A DNA stretch of 23,559 nt from DATAMF01 sp964472565 (lineage in GTDB: Bacteria; Chloroflexota; Anaerolineae; Aggregatilineales; Aggregatilineaceae), in contig CAYYNB010000086.1 of NCBI GenBank assembly GCA_964472565.1, positions 1 to 23,559 on the forward strand. The letters are read 5' to 3'. The notes beneath the pieces are model-generated. The model did not search any database and was not told the origin of the DNA. It saw only the letters and a program-made list of their open reading frames with translations. Every line of letters begins with the position of its first letter. Positions within the stretch are counted from its first letter, which is position 1. The position numbers and the translations under genes are program-made. Of the stretch, positions 22,179-23,559 are shown one piece after another.

Positions 22179-23539
22179 TAGACCAACCTTCTTCTCGTCA
22201 GACGGCAGACGCGCGCCGATTAACGCTGACTGAATACACGACGCGGGTGCTGGTCACGGCGCTGATCGTGATTCTGCTGCTGGCGATGTGGCGGCTGCGC
22301 GATGCACTGATGCTCACGTTTTTGTCGGTCACGATTGCGATTGCGCTGCAACTGCCCGTCTCACGCCTGGAACGTATGGGCTTGAGTCACGGGGTGAGCA
22401 TCCTGATCACGATGGTAGGGCTGCTGGTTGTGATCGTCCTGGCGTTTGTGCTGATTATTCCGGCGATGGTCGAACAAGTGTCGGACCTGGCAAACGAACT
22501 GCCGGATGCCTTTGAGCAGGCGCGGGATGAGTATGACCGGCAGGCGGCGAACCACAGTTGGATGCCCGATGTCGATTGGGATGAGATCACCGAAGGCGAT
22601 GTGCCGGATTTTCTGACCAACCAAGCGAGCAACCTGTCACGGAATATTTTCCCGTTTCTGACGGGCGTAGGCGGGGTGATCGCGAACCTGATCGTGATCA
22701 TTTTTATCTCGATCTTTTTTGTGACCGATCCGGCGAACTATCTTGAAGGGCTGCTGACGATGGTGCCGCGCGGGTATCGTCCACGCGCGCTGGATATTTT
22801 TGTGAGCCTGGGCAATACGCTGCGGCGCTGGTTTATCGGACAGCTTATTTCCATGCTGCTGTCGGGCACGATGATCACGCTGGCGACGGGGATCATTCTC
22901 GGCTTACCGAATCCGCTGGCGCTGGGCGTGATTTCGGGCATGATGGAGTTTGTCCCGAATATCGGGTCGCTGCTGGCGATTGTACCGGCGATTATCATCG
23001 CGCTGGCGGATGATCCCGGTTTGGTGCCCTGGGTGATTGTGACGTATCTGCTGGTGCAGCAGATTCAGAGCAATCTGATTATGCCGCGCATTATGACACG
23101 CCAGGTGAATATTCCGGCGGCGGTGGTGTTGATCGCCCAAGTGATGGCGGCGGCGCTGTTCGGGTTTATGGGACTGGTGCTGGCGATGCCGCTGGCGGTG
23201 CTGGTGATGGTGCTGGTACGCGAAATTTATGTGTATGATGTGCTGAATACGCGGGCAGCCAATATTGAGCGGCGGGTGCGGGCGGATGGCAGCACGTATA
23301 TCCAAGTGACAGCAGACCCCTATCGACCTGAACAACTTACACCCGGACAAGCGGCGGCACGACTGGCACGCGGCGAAAGCCTGTTTGAGGCCGAAGCAGA
23401 CGACAACCCGCTGGCCCAGGCTCCGGCGCTGATCGAACGGACGGCGCGCAGCCAACAAGCGGTCTGGATCGCGGTTCTGACGCTGGCCTTTGCGCAGGCG
23501 CTGGCGTTGATTCGATCCCTGTTGGGGCGCAGCGACTAA
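22175..23539 (+). CDS. AI-2E family transporter (UPF0118/PerM-like)
   Basis: A 454-residue inner-membrane protein of the AI-2E exporter (UPF0118, PerM) family. The family includes exporters of the autoinducer AI-2 and Na+/H+-type antiporters, so substrate is open. About seven to nine hydrophobic segments are visible. The usual paired N-terminal helices come first, then a hydrophilic helical region (about 100-155), and then the conserved NTLRRWFIGQL, GLPNPLALGVISGMMEFVPNIGSLLAIVPAII, and QSNLIMPRIMTRQVNIPAAVVLIAQVMAAALFGFMG. An additional C-terminal hydrophilic stretch and a last helix (VWIAVLTLAFAQALALI) follow. The GTG start at 22175 overlaps the upstream stop and has little ribosome site of its own, so it likely relies on coupling. 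Confidence 0.93.
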   Translation: MIDQPSSRQTADARRLTLTEYTTRVLVTALIVILLLAMWRLRDALMLTFLSVTIAIALQLPVSRLERMGLSHGVSILITMVGLLVVIVLAFVLIIPAMVEQVSDLANELPDAFEQARDEYDRQAANHSWMPDVDWDEITEGDVPDFLTNQASNLSRNIFPFLTGVGGVIANLIVIIFISIFFVTDPANYLEGLLTMVPRGYRPRALDIFVSLGNTLRRWFIGQLISMLLSGTMITLATGIILGLPNPLALGVISGMMEFVPNIGSLLAIVPAIIIALADDPGLVPWVIVTYLLVQQIQSNLIMPRIMTRQVNIPAAVVLIAQVMAAALFGFMGLVLAMPLAVLVMVLVREIYVYDVLNTRAANIERRVRADGSTYIQVTADPYRPEQLTPGQAAARLARGESLFEAEADDNPLAQAPALIERTARSQQAVWIAVLTLAFAQALALIRSLLGRSD

Positions 23540-23559
23540 AGGCTGTTCCCATAAAATAT

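Noticed and set aside
1..23559. CRISPR array, insertion sequence, tRNA or rRNA
   Set aside because: No spaced direct repeats, no transposase catalytic domain with terminal repeats, and no cloverleaf or rRNA-like stretch was recognised. The IS630-like segment is only an HTH in the CHAD protein.

Overview
This window is about 23.6 kb of ordinary chromosomal DNA with densely packed genes, about 60% GC by eye. It has 22 protein genes I consider real, plus one doubtful 28-codon ORF. I see no rRNA, tRNA, CRISPR array, insertion sequence, plasmid or phage genes, and no gene-free stretch of 300 bases (the longest gap is about 120 bases). The source looks like a Chloroflexota bacterium, possibly in or near Anaerolineae. 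This is inference from protein style: secreted proteins with Pro/Thr-rich spacers after the signal peptide, large GT-C membrane glycosyltransferases, a three-part acyl-CoA carboxylase, and a CHAD protein carrying a transposase-like DNA-binding head. There is no rRNA or other marker to settle it.

Layout. (1) 11-3226, minus strand: an isochorismatase-like hydrolase, an unrecognised protein, a CYTH triphosphate-binding protein, a ROK-family fructokinase and a MazG-type nucleotide pyrophosphohydrolase. The last two overlap. (2) 3327-15930, plus strand: a long same-direction run with the three parts of a biotin-dependent acyl-CoA carboxylase spread along it: carboxyltransferase (4656-6203), biotin carboxylase (9963-11480) and biotin carrier protein (15433-15930). 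Between them lie a zinc peptidase, two small membrane proteins, a PHP phosphoesterase, a secreted DUF4091/GH123-like protein, a DinB-like protein, a secreted beta-rich protein, a CAX calcium/proton exchanger, an alpha/beta hydrolase and a secreted cyclophilin. Several neighbours overlap by four bases or are nearly touching. (3) 16052-19874, plus: two overlapping GT-C glycosyltransferase-like membrane proteins. (4) 19877-21106, minus: a CHAD protein, ending two bases from the second glycosyltransferase. (5) 21195-23539, plus: an HD-domain hydrolase, a small membrane protein and an AI-2E-family permease.

How the genes fit together. The carboxylase is the clearest complete machine: the biotin carboxylase carboxylates biotin on the carrier protein, and the carboxyltransferase moves the carboxyl group to acetyl-CoA or propionyl-CoA. 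Its substrate cannot be fixed from sequence. CYTH and CHAD proteins are both linked to polyphosphate, and both occur here, but about 18 kb apart. MazG, PHP, HD and CYTH proteins all act on phosphorylated small molecules, though no shared pathway is evident. The most unusual observations are the transposon-type HTH fused to CHAD, a terminator-like hairpin directly against the ribosome binding site of the ROK gene, a candidate leaderless gene at 4220, and a perfect 32-base palindrome before the biotin carrier gene. I found no clear defence system or other novel multi-gene system.
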